NCBI RefSeq assembly: GCF_003993795.1
Contig: NZ_RWKV01000008.1
Span: 1,426,001-1,490,000 of the forward strand
Direction: 5' to 3'
Length of the DNA: 64,000 nt
Source of the DNA: Aquabacter cavernae
GTDB taxonomy: Bacteria > Pseudomonadota > Alphaproteobacteria > Rhizobiales > Xanthobacteraceae
The translations under genes were made by a program, and so were the position numbers. Below are positions 1 through 7,263 of this stretch, piece after piece. Under the pieces are notes generated by a model that was not told where the DNA came from, did no database searches, and saw only the letters and a program-made list of their open reading frames with translations. Position 1 is the stretch's first letter, and each line of letters begins with the position of its first letter.

Positions 1-2
1 CG

Positions 3-233
3 GGGGGCATCATGGTCCGCCTCTCCGTGCCGGAGGGCGGGGCGGGCGCCTGCACGGGTGACAGCGGCGGCCCGGCCTTCTCGAACGGCGATGTGGCCGG
101 GGTCATCGGCTGGGTGACGGCGGTCGGCGGCGCGCGCGGCTGCGGCGGCGTCACGGGCATCACGCTGGTGGGCCTCCAGCGGGACTGGATCGCGCGGGCC
201 GCGCAGCAATTGGGGCGCCCGCTCGGGCAATGA
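3..233 (+). CDS. Trypsin-like (S1) serine protease, C-terminal fragment
   Basis: The reading frame is open from the window edge, so the gene begins upstream; an internal ATG at 12 is unlikely to be the true start. About 76 residues remain. They contain the S1 nucleophile motif GDSGGP and the usual following strand (GVIGWV) and C-terminal helix (LQRDWI). The His and Asp of the triad would lie outside the window. Such proteases in these bacteria are normally exported. The gene converges on the capsid gene of the phage-like cluster, with a terminator between them. The family is clear; substrate and full architecture cannot be seen. Confidence 0.8.
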   Translation, partial: GGIMVRLSVPEGGAGACTGDSGGPAFSNGDVAGVIGWVTAVGGARGCGGVTGITLVGLQRDWIARAAQQLGRPLGQ

Positions 234-337
234 AGCCAACGGCCCGCGCGCTGAACGCACGGGCCCCTTGTACCAACGGCCCCGGTCTTCCGACCGGTGC
301 CGAGTGGGTTTCGCTCAAGCGCCGCGCGGGCTTGACC

Positions 338-368
338 AAAGGCCCGTGAGCCGTGCTCACGGGCCTTT
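338..368 (-). terminator. Rho-independent terminator after the capsid gene
   Basis: A perfect 14-bp stem (aaaggcccgtgagc and its complement) closes a 3-nt loop, 9 bases past the capsid stop on the reverse strand. The stem ends in A/T pairs, so it could work in both directions between the convergent protease and capsid genes. It marks the end of the head-gene transcript. Confidence 0.85.
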
Positions 369-377
369 GGTGTGACG

Positions 378-1619
378 TCAGCTCACGGCGAACTTCAGGA
401 GCTTGGCCGCGTCGAAGTCCTGGATGCCGCCGCCCACCCGCTTGGTGGTGTAGAACAGCACATAGGGCTTGGCCGAATAGGGATCGCGCAGCACCCGCAC
501 GCCCGCCCGGTCCACCACCAGATAGAAGCGGCGGAAATCGCCGAAGGCGATGGGGAAGGCCCCGTCCGCGATATCCGGCATGTCCTCGCTCTCCACGATG
601 GGAAAGCCCATGAGGCTGGCGGGCTGGCCCGCCGATGCGGGCGGCGCCCAGAGATAGGCGCCGGTCTCGTCCTTCAGCTTGCGCACCGCCGCCTGGGTGC
701 GCCGGTTCATGACGAAGGAGGCATTCTGCCGATAGCCGCCCTTCAGCGCATAGACGAGATCCACCAGCGCGTCGGAGGGATTGGTGGCGTCGAAGGCGCC
801 CGCCGTGCCGGTGGCCACATAGCCCACCTTGTCCCAGGCCCAGGCGCTCTCGGCCACCTTGGTATAAGCGAGGAAGCCCTTGGGCTTGGCGATGCCGTCG
901 CCGGTCACGAAGGCCGTGCCCTCCTGCTCGGCGAAGACCGTGTCCACCTCCCCGGCGATCCAGGCTTCCAAATTCACCTGCGCATCGTCCAGCAGCGCCT
1001 GGGTGGCGGCGGGCATGGCATAGAGTTCCATGGCCGGGAAGCTCAACTCCACCAAGGCCGGGCTGTCGGTCTGCGGGCGTGCGGCGGTCTCGGCCGCCCA
1101 TCCGGCCGCCGGGCCGGTCTTCAGGAAGGGCTTCTTGTAGGTGCCCGCGCCGATCACCCGTACGGTGGCGATGGCGCGGATGGGCGAGAGGGCGGAGAGG
1201 CGGCGGCCGATCTCGGTCTCGATCTCGAACGGCACCAGATAGCCCCCGTCCGGCCCGCTACCCACCGACAGCGCCTTCTGCTCCAGCGCCTTCAGCCCCG
1301 CCTGCTCGCCATGGCGGGCATAGACGAGGAAGGCATCCGCATGGGCGTCCCCCTCCGTCCCGCGCGCCGGGCCGCCCAGGGCCGGGCGGCGGCTCTTGGT
1401 GGCGAGGGCATCGAGGCGCGCCTTCTGGGTATCCATGGCCACCGCCATGCGCTCGATCTTGTCGGTGAGCAGCGGATCGGCGGCGCCGCGCCGCTCGATC
1501 TCGGCGAGGCGTGCGTCATTCGCCCGCCGATAATCCTCGAAGGTGGCGGTGAGGTCGTCCGCCTCGGACAGGTCGCCGGGCAGCATCACCTTGGTCTCAG
1601 GCGCGGAAAGAAGGGTCAT
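378..1619 (-). CDS. HK97-fold major capsid protein, gene transfer agent type
   Basis: 413 residues. The N-terminal third (about 1-100) is charged and helical, like the scaffolding delta domain cleaved from HK97-type capsids. The mature region begins near the motif GPDGGYLVP, followed by AAGWAAETAARP, as in the capsid protein (g5) of RcGTA-like agents; the E-loop, P-domain and A-domain order is normal. The start overlaps the prohead protease gene by 23 bases, and GAGGA lies just upstream of the ATG. It is the last gene of the module: the connector and tail genes that follow g5 in RcGTA are absent here. The frame looks intact, so the gene may still be under selection. Confidence 0.9.
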   Translation of the reverse strand: MTLLSAPETKVMLPGDLSEADDLTATFEDYRRANDARLAEIERRGAADPLLTDKIERMAVAMDTQKARLDALATKSRRPALGGPARGTEGDAHADAFLVYARHGEQAGLKALEQKALSVGSGPDGGYLVPFEIETEIGRRLSALSPIRAIATVRVIGAGTYKKPFLKTGPAAGWAAETAARPQTDSPALVELSFPAMELYAMPAATQALLDDAQVNLEAWIAGEVDTVFAEQEGTAFVTGDGIAKPKGFLAYTKVAESAWAWDKVGYVATGTAGAFDATNPSDALVDLVYALKGGYRQNASFVMNRRTQAAVRKLKDETGAYLWAPPASAGQPASLMGFPIVESEDMPDIADGAFPIAFGDFRRFYLVVDRAGVRVLRDPYSAKPYVLFYTTKRVGGGIQDFDAAKLLKFAVS

Positions 1620-2079
1620 GTGAGATCCTCGCGGTACGGGAGAGAAGGGGCGCGGCGATGCGCGCGCCCGGCTGCATGGGGAAGGTCACCACCGACACTT
1701 CCCAGAGATCGACGCGCAGGAGCCGGCGCGCGCGGCGGCTGGGATCGGTGCGGGCGCGCACGGCCTTGAAGCCGATGGAAAGGCCGTCCAGCGCCCCTTC
1801 CGCCACGAGGGTCTGCACCTCGCGGGCGCGCCGCACATCCAGCGACAGGCGCCCGCGCACGAACAGGCCGCGCGTGTCCTCGCCGATCTCGTCCCACACG
1901 CCGATGGGCTCGGCGGGGTCGTGCTGGTAGAGCAGGCGCACGCCCGCTGCGCCGCGCGCGGCCAGGGTCTCGGCGAAGGCACCGCGCTCGACGATGTCAC
2001 GCCCCAGATCCAGCTCGCCGAACACGCAGGCATAGCCCTCGATGCGGCCCTCCCGGCCGGGGGACAAGGCGCTGCTCAT
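1597..2079 (-). CDS. HK97 family prohead protease
   Basis: 160 residues, normal for the GTA-type enzyme (RcGTA g4). The start IEGYACVFGELDLGRDIVERGAF, here given by its ends IEGYA...RGAF, is the family signature. Candidate catalytic residues are His53 (YQHDP) and Ser101 (LSIGFK). It would trim the capsid delta domain during head maturation. Its ATG overlaps the stop of the upstream small gene (ATGA), and its 3' end overlaps the capsid start, which indicates translational coupling. Nothing in it looks broken. Confidence 0.9.
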   Translation of the reverse strand: MSSALSPGREGRIEGYACVFGELDLGRDIVERGAFAETLAARGAAGVRLLYQHDPAEPIGVWDEIGEDTRGLFVRGRLSLDVRRAREVQTLVAEGALDGLSIGFKAVRARTDPSRRARRLLRVDLWEVSVVTFPMQPGARIAAPLLSRTARISHDPSFRA

Positions 2080-2264
2080 CGGCCCGCGTCCGGCGCCTTC
2101 GCCTTGCGCCCGCGCACCTTCTCCAGGCGCTCCAGGGTGGCGACGAAATCGCGGAACACACCGCCGGAGGGCGGCGCGGGCGGCGGGGCCGAACGGGTGC
2201 GGCGCGGCTCGGCGCCGAGCGCGCGAATGCGCGGCGCCGATGCCTTCTGGAAAGGGGCACGCAT
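2076..2264 (-). CDS. Small basic protein in GTA head module
   Basis: 62 residues, rich in Arg, Ala and Pro. No family is recognised. It is probably real: AGGAG precedes the ATG, and its stop overlaps the protease start by 4 bases. It occupies the place of the small g3.5-type gene between portal and protease in RcGTA-like clusters. The C-terminal half (FRDFVATLERLEKVRG) could form one amphipathic helix. Function unknown. Confidence 0.6.
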   Translation of the reverse strand: MRAPFQKASAPRIRALGAEPRRTRSAPPPAPPSGGVFRDFVATLERLEKVRGRKAKAPDAGR

Positions 2265-2314
2265 GGATCAGTCTCCTGGATGTGACGGCTGCGCGGGCGG
2301 GAGAAGCGGCGCTC

Positions 2315-2500
2315 TCAGTCGGCGCCGTGCCGGGCGTTGAAGCGGGCGAGTTCCCGCACGAAGGCGTCGAGCCGCTCGGTGGCGCGCGCCAGCGCGGCGA
2401 GCGCGCGGATGGCGATCAGCGAGGCGCTGCCCGCCCAGAGCAGCAGCGCCAGATGCGCCAGATCACCCCGCTCGGCGAAGATGCGGACGAGAGCGTCCAT
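2315..2500 (-). CDS. Small single-helix membrane protein in GTA head module
   Basis: 61 residues with one hydrophobic segment (about residues 12-38, LAHLALLLWAGSASLIAIRA) and a charged C-terminal helix. GGAG lies 6 bases before the ATG. It lies between the portal and protease genes, where RcGTA has g3.5. The helix plus tail resembles small phage-type accessory proteins, but no family can be assigned. The 373 bases upstream hold repeats and no gene. Confidence 0.6.
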   Translation of the reverse strand: MDALVRIFAERGDLAHLALLLWAGSASLIAIRALAALARATERLDAFVRELARFNARHGAD

Positions 2501-2565
2501 GGCGGGCTCCGGTGGGGGGTCGCGGATGGTGGAATGTGGGGATGGCTTCCCGCCTTACGGCGGCC

Positions 2566-2862
2566 CCCTCCCAACCCTCCCCCGCAAGCGGGAGAGGGCT
2601 TTTTCCCTTCCGCGCAACGCAAAGCTCCCTCTCCCGCTTGCGGGGGAGGGTTGGGGAGGGGGAAAGCGCCGGGGAAGTCCAACTGGTAGAAGAACAAGAA
2701 CCGAGGGTAGCGACCACCCCAGCCCCTACCCGCCCACGCCGTCCACCCCCTTCGGCCCATAGCCCACCGCCGCGCGCTTCTCGTCTTCGGTGAGGAAAGG
2801 AGCTTCGCGTTGCGCCAGCGGGAAAAGCCCTCTCCCGCTTGCGGGGGAGGGTTGGGAGGGGG
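2566..2862. repeat. Palindromic repeat cluster (family A), three copies
   Basis: Three copies of the repeat with core ctctcccgcttgcgggggag: one reversed (2566-2598), two forward (2627-2662 and 2828-2862). The first two form an inverted pair around a 28-base spacer. They fill most of the gene-free stretch 2501-2873 between the portal stop and the next small gene, alongside a duplicated portal-gene end. The same family recurs at 12921-13079, 13956-14051, 31835-31952 and 52415-52540. Confidence 0.9.
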
Positions 2863-2945
2863 CAAGCGCGGTTTTAGACACCCACGCCATCCACCCTCTT
2901 CGGCCCATAGCCCACCGCCGCGCGCTTCTCGTCCTCGGTGAGGAA
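2733..2945. repeat. 65-bp direct duplication of portal gene 3' end
   Basis: Bases 2733-2797 and 2881-2945 match at about 62 of 65 positions and lie 148 bases apart. The right copy encodes the last residues of the intact portal protein (FLTEDEKRAAVGYGPKRVDG). The left copy still encodes nearly the same peptide, with Gly for Arg, and its own stop. The repeat at 2828-2862 lies between the copies. Confidence 0.9.
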
Positions 2946-4061
2946 ATCCGCCGCCGCCACGCGGCTCCACAAAGCGGCGCGTTCCTGGGCGAGGGCTTCC
3001 ACCTGGTCGAGATCCGGCACCAAAGCCAGGTCCGGCCCATGGAGCGGCGCGAACCAGCCGCACAGGGCAGCGCCGATGCGCCGGGCCAGCGGAATGGCGG
3101 TGAGCCGCCACAAGGCGCGGTTGGCTTCCGCATAATTGGAATAGGTGGCGTCGCCCGGAATGCCCAGCAGCATGGGCGGCACGCCCAGCGCCAAAGCGAT
3201 CTCCCGCGCCGCCCCCGCCCGCGCCGCCTCGAAATCCATGTCCTTCGGCGTCAGGGCCAAGGGCTTCCAGTCGAGCCCGCCTTCCAGCAGCAGGGGCCGC
3301 CCGGCATTGGCCGAGCCCTGGAAGCTCGCTTCCAGCTCGCTCTTCAGCCGCTCGAACTGGTCGTCGGAGAGACTTCCCGTCCCGCCATAGACCAGGGCGC
3401 CGGACGGGCGGGCGGCATTGTCGATGAGCGCCTTGTTCCAGGCGCCGGAGGCATTGTGCAGGTCCAGCGCCTGGGCCGCCGCCTCCAAGGGCGGGAAGCC
3501 GTAATGGTCGTCCAGCGGGTTGAACAAGGTGAGGTGCAGGATCGTGTCCATCCCCTCCCCGGACTGAGGGATGCGCAGGGTGCGCCCGTCCAGCGTGTAG
3601 TCATAGGCTTCCGGCCAGCCGTCCGCGCCGGGCACCACCTTCATGCGGTCGGGCCGCAGCACATGGATCTCGCGCGGCACGCCCTCCACGCACACCACCT
3701 CCAGATAGGCATTGCCCGCCACCAGAAGATGGCCGCACACCGCCTCCAGCAGCTCCGGCAGGCGCATGCGCGGATGGGGATGGGCCAGCAGAGCCTGAAG
3801 CGGGTGGCCGTCGAGGTCGCGGCCCGCCTCCTGGAGCACATAGGGCATGGTGCCCACCGCCTCGCAGACCAGCCGCACCGCCCGATAGGCCACCGCATTG
3901 CGCGCGAATCCTTCCCGCGCCAGGGAGGCATAGTCGCGCGGGGTCCAGCGGGCGCGCCCCTGGGAGAGCAGCGCCACCAGGGCCGCCGTGCGGCTCGCCT
4001 TCGCTTCCGCGGGGCGCGGCACCGTGGGGCGCGGGCGGGAGGGCTGGAGGAAAGAGAACAT
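2874..4061 (-). CDS. Phage portal protein, HK97/GTA type
   Basis: 395 residues, normal length for RcGTA g3. Family features include RNAVAYRAVRLVCEAVGTMP near residues 52-71, LLVAGNAYLEV, and the C-terminal block VPPMLLGIPGDATYSNYAEA. As the dodecameric ring at one head vertex it would bind TerL and pass DNA. GGAG precedes the ATG. The present stop comes just after a 65-bp segment that is duplicated downstream, so the natural C-terminus may once have been a few residues different. TerL lies upstream, with one small membrane-protein gene between. Confidence 0.92.
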   Translation of the reverse strand: MFSFLQPSRPRPTVPRPAEAKASRTAALVALLSQGRARWTPRDYASLAREGFARNAVAYRAVRLVCEAVGTMPYVLQEAGRDLDGHPLQALLAHPHPRMRLPELLEAVCGHLLVAGNAYLEVVCVEGVPREIHVLRPDRMKVVPGADGWPEAYDYTLDGRTLRIPQSGEGMDTILHLTLFNPLDDHYGFPPLEAAAQALDLHNASGAWNKALIDNAARPSGALVYGGTGSLSDDQFERLKSELEASFQGSANAGRPLLLEGGLDWKPLALTPKDMDFEAARAGAAREIALALGVPPMLLGIPGDATYSNYAEANRALWRLTAIPLARRIGAALCGWFAPLHGPDLALVPDLDQVEALAQERAALWSRVAAADFLTEDEKRAAVGYGPKRVDGVGV

Positions 4062-4169
4062 GCGCGGCTCCGTGCGTGGATGGGGCGGACATGCGAAGGC
4101 GCGCCGCCCCCTTCCGGGAGAAGCGGGCCGCGCGAAAATGTTCGGAAAGGCCGGAGAGAGGGGCCGGGA

Positions 4170-4367
4170 TCAGCGCCCGCGACGGGCGATGAAGCGCCAG
4201 ACGAGGATGGAGACCGAGAAGGACAGGAGCCAAGCCACCACCACGATGGCGATCTCAAGCGTCGTGGTCTGCGGCAGGCTCGACAGCGCGGAATAGGCCA
4301 GCGCCAGCACCACGCCCGAGGCGAGCGCGGCGAGCATTTCGCGGACCATGTTGGGGCGTTCCTTCAT
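4170..4367 (-). CDS. Small protein with two membrane helices between terL and portal
   Basis: 65 residues from the ATG at 4367, which has a purine-rich site (AAAGGCAGG) upstream; a TTG 18 bases earlier is less likely. Two hydrophobic segments (about 10-28 and 35-56) are joined by a short loop, and the protein ends in RFIARRGR. The topology resembles small holins or pinholins, but so do many unrelated small proteins. RcGTA has no gene at this position. Function unknown. Confidence 0.6.
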   Translation of the reverse strand: MKERPNMVREMLAALASGVVLALAYSALSSLPQTTTLEIAIVVVAWLLSFSVSILVWRFIARRGR

Positions 4368-4412
4368 GGCCTGCCTTTGGCACAAAGCCCGGCCGAGATA
4401 AAGGGCGGCCCG

Positions 4413-5726
4413 CTACAGCCCCCGCACGCGGGGGCGGGCCTTCTCCCCGAGCGCCAAAGCGGTGACGGCCCAGACGAGGGCGTCCAGCCGGTCCGGCGAG
4501 CGGCCGTTGGAGAGGCCCTCCGGCGTGAAGTCGCACATCTCGTCCTCCAGCGCCGGAAAGCGGCCCGCATGGCGCACGCGGCCCTGCTCATAGAGGGCGG
4601 CCACCGGCTCGGCGCGCAGATATTTTCCGCGCGTCGCCCGCACCATCTCCACCGGCACGGCGGAATCCACCTCGGCGATGACGGCGCGCACCATCTCCCC
4701 GCCCTGGTTCACCTCCGCCACCACCCGGTCGGCGCTGTAGCGGTGGTGGAGCGCCACGGCCCGGCTCGCCCAGGCGGCAGGCGAGAGGCCGGCGGCGCTG
4801 GCATCCTCCAGCACATGCACGCCCCCTGCCCCGTCCAGCCCCGCGCAGACGAGGCCGCAGGCATCCGCCCCGGCGCGGGAGGAGGCGGGCGGGTCCACCG
4901 CCACCACAACACGGGCGAGCGGGGGCGCCGCATCCTCCCGCAGGGCTTCCAAGGCGGCGCGGGTCCACAGGGCGCCGGGCCGGTCCTCGATCAACTCGCC
5001 TTCCAGCTCCTGCCGGCCGAGGCGCGTGCCGCCATAGCGGGCGAGCACCGCCTCCAGGAAGCCGGGGGCGAGGTTGCGGGCATTGAGCGACGTGGGCGCG
5101 CGGGAGAGCGCGGTGCGCGGGTCCGCCATCAGGCGCTTGATGAGGGCCGTGGGACGGGGTGTCGTGGTCACCATCTGGCGTGGACGTTCCCCGAGGCGCA
5201 GGCCGAATTGCAGCATGTCGAAGGTGGCCTCGTCCCGGCGCCACTTGCCCAGTTCGTCCAGCCACGCGGCCTCGAACTGGGGCCCGCGCAGGCTTTCCGG
5301 ATCCTCCGCCGAAAAGCCCTGCGCCACCGCGCCATTGGGCCAGACGAGGCGGCGCCGCGCCGGTTCCCAGCGGGGACGCTCGCCGTCACCATGGACGGCC
5401 AGCAGGCCGGAAACGCCCTCCACCATCACCTCGCGCACATCCGCCATGGTCTCGGCGATGAGCGCGATGCGCAGGACAGGCCGCGTGGCGAAGGGCGGGC
5501 GGCCGAGCGCCAAGGCGCGCACCCATTCGGCGCCCGCCCGCGTCTTGCCCGCCCCGCGCCCGCCCAGCACCAGCCAGGTGGCCCAGGGCCGCCCGTCCGG
5601 CGCGGTTTCGGGGGGAAGCTGGTCGGGCCGCGCCCAGATCTCCCAGTCGGTCAGCAGCCGGGCGGCCACCGGTTCGGAAAACAGGCCCAGCAGCGCGTCA
5701 CGGTTCCCCGTCGTCGCGCAATGCAT
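4413..5726 (-). CDS. Terminase large subunit, gene transfer agent type
   Basis: 437 residues from the ATG at 5726, overlapping the upstream gene by 29 bases; the frame is open further upstream but that part lacks similarity. Walker A is GGRGAGKT (55-62), Walker B is AAWLDE (Asp157, Glu158), and TTTPRP follows as coupling motif. The C-terminal nuclease domain begins near VVVAVDPP, whose Asp is a likely metal ligand. The protein would cut and pump DNA into preformed heads. It matches RcGTA g2 in length and motifs. All motor motifs are intact. Confidence 0.93.
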   Translation of the reverse strand: MHCATTGNRDALLGLFSEPVAARLLTDWEIWARPDQLPPETAPDGRPWATWLVLGGRGAGKTRAGAEWVRALALGRPPFATRPVLRIALIAETMADVREVMVEGVSGLLAVHGDGERPRWEPARRRLVWPNGAVAQGFSAEDPESLRGPQFEAAWLDELGKWRRDEATFDMLQFGLRLGERPRQMVTTTPRPTALIKRLMADPRTALSRAPTSLNARNLAPGFLEAVLARYGGTRLGRQELEGELIEDRPGALWTRAALEALREDAAPPLARVVVAVDPPASSRAGADACGLVCAGLDGAGGVHVLEDASAAGLSPAAWASRAVALHHRYSADRVVAEVNQGGEMVRAVIAEVDSAVPVEMVRATRGKYLRAEPVAALYEQGRVRHAGRFPALEDEMCDFTPEGLSNGRSPDRLDALVWAVTALALGEKARPRVRGL

Positions 5727-6213
5727 CAAGGCGGCGCGCAAGCTCGCGGCGGAAGGTGTCGAGGTCGCTGAAGGCAAGATCATCCTCCGGGGCGGACGGG
5801 TCGGGGCGCGCGGGCGGCGCCGGGGCAGCGTCCAGGGCCGACAGATCACGCACCACGCGGGCGAGCACCGCCAAAGCGCGGGCATCGCGTTCCGCCTGGG
5901 CGGGGCCGCTCTCCAAGGCCCCCATGCGCGCCTCGATCTCGCCCACCTGCGCCTCGGCCGCCCGCCAGATGCGTTGCGCCAGAAGCTGGCGGCGCTCGGC
6001 GGCAAGGGCCGGGGGCACGGGGCGCCGCCGCTTGCGGCGGGGCAAGGGACGCGGGCGCGGCAGCCCGTCGGGGGCAGTGTCGTTGTCGAGCCAGTAATAG
6101 ATCCGGGCATAGCTGAGCCCGGTCTCGGCCCGGATGTCGCGGACGGCGCGCCCGGCGGCATAGAGCGCGCGCACCCGCGCGCCCGGCTCCGGTTGCGGGG
6201 AAGGGTCCGGCAT
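5698..6213 (-). CDS. Small terminase-like DNA-binding protein (GTA g1 position)
   Basis: 171 residues, start ATG with GGGAG 7 bases upstream. Residues about 11-42 (VRALYAAGRAVRDIRAETGL) form a helix-turn-helix like those of small terminases; a very basic stretch (RPRPLPRRKRRRP) follows, then a long helix rich in Ala, Arg and Glu suited to oligomerisation. It is first in the module, immediately before terL, as g1 is in RcGTA. Sequence alone does not prove the terminase role, but position and fold support it. Confidence 0.7.
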   Translation of the reverse strand: MPDPSPQPEPGARVRALYAAGRAVRDIRAETGLSYARIYYWLDNDTAPDGLPRPRPLPRRKRRRPVPPALAAERRQLLAQRIWRAAEAQVGEIEARMGALESGPAQAERDARALAVLARVVRDLSALDAAPAPPARPDPSAPEDDLAFSDLDTFRRELARRLDALRDDGEP

Positions 6214-6481
6214 GAGCGGCTCCCGGAAGGTCAGGCTGTTCAGGGACGGGACAGGAAGGCGCCGAGGGACGGTGCAGCACCGGCACCGGAGTGCGTGGCG
6301 GGCGCAACTCGGGAACGTGATAGAATGATGTCCTATCAGCGGATCGCTGTAAAGGGATTTTTTCCTAGAAACGCATTTTTCTACGGCCCCGCCCACGGCT
6401 TCGCGCAAGGCTCGCCTGCTTGGATCCAAGTTGGCCGTGATTCGCGAGATCAGGGTCGGCAGCCGCGTGAAGGAGTGTAGG
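6214..6481. promoter_or_regulatory. Divergent promoter region of the GTA-like module
   Basis: A 268-base gap between divergent genes, with the most A/T-rich stretch of the neighbourhood at about 6340-6385. It should hold the start signals for the head genes (reverse) and for the anchored protein (forward). I find no TTAA-N7-TTAA site of the kind bound by CtrA, the usual activator of RcGTA-like clusters, and no clear -35/-10 pair. Confidence 0.4.
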
Positions 6482-7255
6482 GTGAGCGAGACGACATCAT
6501 GGCCGCGCCGCCGCATCCTGACCCTGTCCGCGGCGGGCGCCGCCGCCTTGCTGCTCGTGGGCGGCGGGGCATTCGCCGCCTGGAGCGTCCTCGGCCAGGC
6601 TGAACCGGCCCCGCAGGCCGTGGCGCCACCCGCGCCGGCCCCTGCCCCGGTGGTTCTCGCCCCCATCGAGCTGCCGCAGAAGAAAGGCCCCGCCGACCAG
6701 CAGGCCTTCCTCGCCGCCATCGAGGCGGGGCGCGCGGCGCTCGCCAAGGCCGGCGCCGCTATGGAAGCCGACCGCGCTCCCCAGCTGGAGGCCATCCGCG
6801 CGCGGCGCGCCCAGGCCCTGTGCACGGCGCTGAAGGACGGCCCCCCACACCGCTGGGTGGGCACCATCGCGCAGGTGGGGCTGAACGGCGACAAGCGCGG
6901 CACGCTCACCATCCAGATCGCGCCCGGCATCAGCGTGAAGACCTGGAACACCGCCCCCGCGGATGCGGGCTACGACACGCTGCTGGATCCCAAATCCGTG
7001 TTCTTCCAGGGCGCCGATTTGTTCGGCCGGGGGCAGCAGGTGGTGTTTTCCGGCCGCTTCTTCCCCGCCCAGGCGGACTGCGTGAGCCTGTCCACCCTCA
7101 ACCCCGCCTCCGCCGTGGCCGAGCCCGCCTTCATCATGCAGTTCGAGGAACTGCGCCCGCTGGGCCCGGTGAAGTCACTCCAGGCGCTCAATGACGGCAA
7201 AAGCGGGGAGAAGGCCGCGAAGGGCGACCAGACGGGCAGCACGGCCAAGCATTGA
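6482..7255 (+). CDS. Membrane-anchored or exported protein, unknown function
   Basis: 257 residues from GTG 6482, chosen because AAGGAG lies 6 bases upstream. An Arg-rich N-terminus (SWPRRR) precedes one hydrophobic segment (about 9-32), then an Ala/Pro linker rich in PAPAP, so the bulk lies in the periplasm. The globular part has two Cys (CTALK and ADCVSL) that could pair, and a compact beta-rich domain. The C-terminus is charged. It diverges from the phage-like module and is not a known GTA gene. No family is recognised. Confidence 0.75.
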   Translation: MSETTSWPRRRILTLSAAGAAALLLVGGGAFAAWSVLGQAEPAPQAVAPPAPAPAPVVLAPIELPQKKGPADQQAFLAAIEAGRAALAKAGAAMEADRAPQLEAIRARRAQALCTALKDGPPHRWVGTIAQVGLNGDKRGTLTIQIAPGISVKTWNTAPADAGYDTLLDPKSVFFQGADLFGRGQQVVFSGRFFPAQADCVSLSTLNPASAVAEPAFIMQFEELRPLGPVKSLQALNDGKSGEKAAKGDQTGSTAKH

Positions 7256-7263
7256 GCGGCCTC

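Noticed and set aside
2501-2873. Insertion sequence in the portal-protease gap
   Set aside because: No transposase frame or IS-type terminal repeats; the short palindromes and the duplication explain the stretch.
2790-5771. A 993-codon open frame on the forward strand
   Set aside because: It lies opposite portal and terL, has no family features and the composition of an antisense shadow in GC-rich DNA.
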